This document shows, in pieces, positions 4,496 through 5,333 of a stretch of 5,333 bases of DNA. The DNA lies in the NCBI GenBank assembly GCA_937864205.1, contig CALMJB010000134.1:1-5333 (forward strand). The letters are read 5' to 3'. Both the position numbers and the translations under genes were made by a program. Position 1 is the first letter of the stretch, and the number at the start of each line of letters is the position of its first letter. This DNA comes from an uncultured Actinomycetes bacterium (GTDB lineage: Bacteria; Actinomycetota; Actinomycetes; Nanopelagicales; Nanopelagicaceae). The notes beneath the pieces were generated by a model that saw nothing but the letters and a program-made list of their open reading frames with translations, did not search any database and was not told where the DNA came from.

Positions 4496-5333
4496 GCATC
4501 TTCAAACTGCCCGATGGCAGAGATTTTGAATACATCACCAATGATTTAGTTAATAAATCTGCTGGCAAATCAAATGGCGCAAAAGCGATTTTGATGCAAC
4601 ATGGAACTCCGGGTTCTTGCATGTATTGGAAAGAATGGTTGGCCGGTTCATTTTCGCAGCACCTAAATGATTCAAATGATCAAGGTGTGCAATTAATTGC
4701 AACCAGTCGGGCAGGTTACGGAAAATCATCTCGCCACCTTGGGCGAAAAGTTGCCGATGATTTAAATGATCAAGCCGCATTATTAGATTTCTTAAATGTA
4801 AAAAGCTTTGTGGCAATTGGGCATTCCGGTGGGGGACCACACGCAATAAATATGACTCGCGATGCAAGATGTAAAGGTGCAATCACATTGGCTGGCGTTG
4901 GCGAATTTGGAAATAGCGATCTTGATTTCTTAGCCGATATGGGACCAGAAAACGAAGATGAATTTGGTGAAGCCATGAAAGGTGAAGCGGCGATTACCTC
5001 GTGGATGAATAAAAATGCAGTGGGGTTTCAAAAAATATCTGGCGCAGAAATCATTGCCGCTTTTGGTGGATTAATTGGCGATGCCGACAAAGCGGTGTTG
5101 ACCGCCGAATTCGCCGAAGAAATCGCTTACGGAATGAGATACGGAATAGAAAATAGTTTTGCCGGTTGGATTGATGATGATTTGGCGTTTGTGCAGAAAT
5201 TTGGATTCTCGTTGGCGCAGATAAACAAACCAGTTTTATTGTGGCAAGGTGATGATGATTTCATGGTGCCAAAAGCTCATGGTGAATGGCTGGCCAAGAA
5301 AATTCCTACCGCAAAACTAAATTTTGTCGCCGG
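4492..5333 (+). CDS. Alpha/beta hydrolase, 3' end beyond the window
   Basis: Cytoplasmic alpha/beta-fold hydrolase of unknown substrate; 280 full codons are visible. Motifs in order: oxyanion-hole HGTPGS (37-42); SRAGYGKSS (72-80), the variant of the usual DRPGYGxS; nucleophile elbow GHSGGGP (110-116) with Ser112; and WQGDDDFMVP (251-260), where Asp256 fits the catalytic acid. The catalytic His should follow within a few residues past the right edge, so the gene is probably about 290-300 aa and only cut by the window. The segments MGPENEDEFG (150-159) and WIDDDLAFV (226-234) resemble an uncharacterised actinobacterial hydrolase type from memory. The TTG start (4492-4494) overlaps the P450 stop as TTGA. 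The next in-frame ATG (4594) would begin at residue 35, just before the oxyanion motif, and is too late. No clear ribosome site is seen, so translational coupling to the P450 is likely. Esterase, lactonase or epoxide hydrolase activity are all possible. Confidence 0.88.
   Translation, partial: MSIFKLPDGRDFEYITNDLVNKSAGKSNGAKAILMQHGTPGSCMYWKEWLAGSFSQHLNDSNDQGVQLIATSRAGYGKSSRHLGRKVADDLNDQAALLDFLNVKSFVAIGHSGGGPHAINMTRDARCKGAITLAGVGEFGNSDLDFLADMGPENEDEFGEAMKGEAAITSWMNKNAVGFQKISGAEIIAAFGGLIGDADKAVLTAEFAEEIAYGMRYGIENSFAGWIDDDLAFVQKFGFSLAQINKPVLLWQGDDDFMVPKAHGEWLAKKIPTAKLNFVA

Noticed and set aside
4668..4771. Repeated AAATGATCAAG-like segment within the hydrolase gene
   Set aside because: It encodes two unrelated Asn-Asp-Gln stretches in a continuous frame, one beside a normal family segment; it is probably coincidental codon similarity.
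4550..4976. Two minus-strand open frames (110 and 68 aa) opposite the hydrolase gene
   Set aside because: The plus strand encodes a continuous alpha/beta hydrolase with ordered motifs starting at TTG 4492; the minus-strand frames are shadows of it.
1..5333. Mobile element, CRISPR array, tRNA/rRNA or phage-type system
   Set aside because: No transposase or integrase motifs, no regularly spaced long repeats, no tRNA-like folds and no target-site duplications were seen; all long frames are accounted for by metabolic genes.

Overview
The window reads as ordinary bacterial chromosome and is almost fully coding. It holds five genes in two divergent blocks around a 144-bp intergenic region. By eye the base composition is moderately AT-leaning. 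GTG and TTG starts, 4-base ATGA/TTGA overlaps and a gene with no visible Shine-Dalgarno suggest a low-to-mid-GC actinobacterium, perhaps a streamlined aquatic lineage. The terminal hydrolase also resembles an alpha/beta hydrolase type that I recall from actinobacteria. The phylum call is inference; no marker gene is present.

Left block (minus strand, read right to left): a DeoR-family repressor (2929-2171), a PfkB-family 1-phosphofructokinase-like kinase (2174-1248) overlapping it by 4 bases, then a 129-bp spacer, then a mannitol-family PTS permease IIC domain (1118-18). The order regulator, kinase, permease is that of an actinobacterial fructose operon, but the permease is clearly MtlA-like. 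It ends where the IIC domain of E. coli MtlA gives way to IIB, so IIB (and IIA) should lie just beyond the left edge or elsewhere. The block would import and phosphorylate a hexose or hexitol, then phosphorylate the sugar phosphate again to feed glycolysis.

Right block (plus strand): a stand-alone soluble cytochrome P450 (3074-4495), overlapped by 4 bases (TTGA) by an alpha/beta hydrolase (4492 to beyond the right edge). The hydrolase shows its nucleophile Ser and acid Asp but is cut before the expected catalytic His. The pair looks translationally coupled and probably acts in sequence on an unidentified small molecule. No redox partner for the P450 is in the window.

Regulatory DNA: the divergent region carries three exact-phase 10-bp direct repeats (consensus TTTGNCCGWW, 2965-2994), a strong candidate operator for the DeoR-type repressor. 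The spacer before the permease is packed with palindromes: a 7-bp hairpin, two ATTCGAAT copies 22 bp apart, and a TGCATATGCA palindrome next to an excellent Shine-Dalgarno. I see no mobile element, CRISPR array, RNA gene or clear new system. The most interesting points are the repeat operator, the mismatch between a mannitol permease and a fructose-type kinase, and the P450-hydrolase pair.
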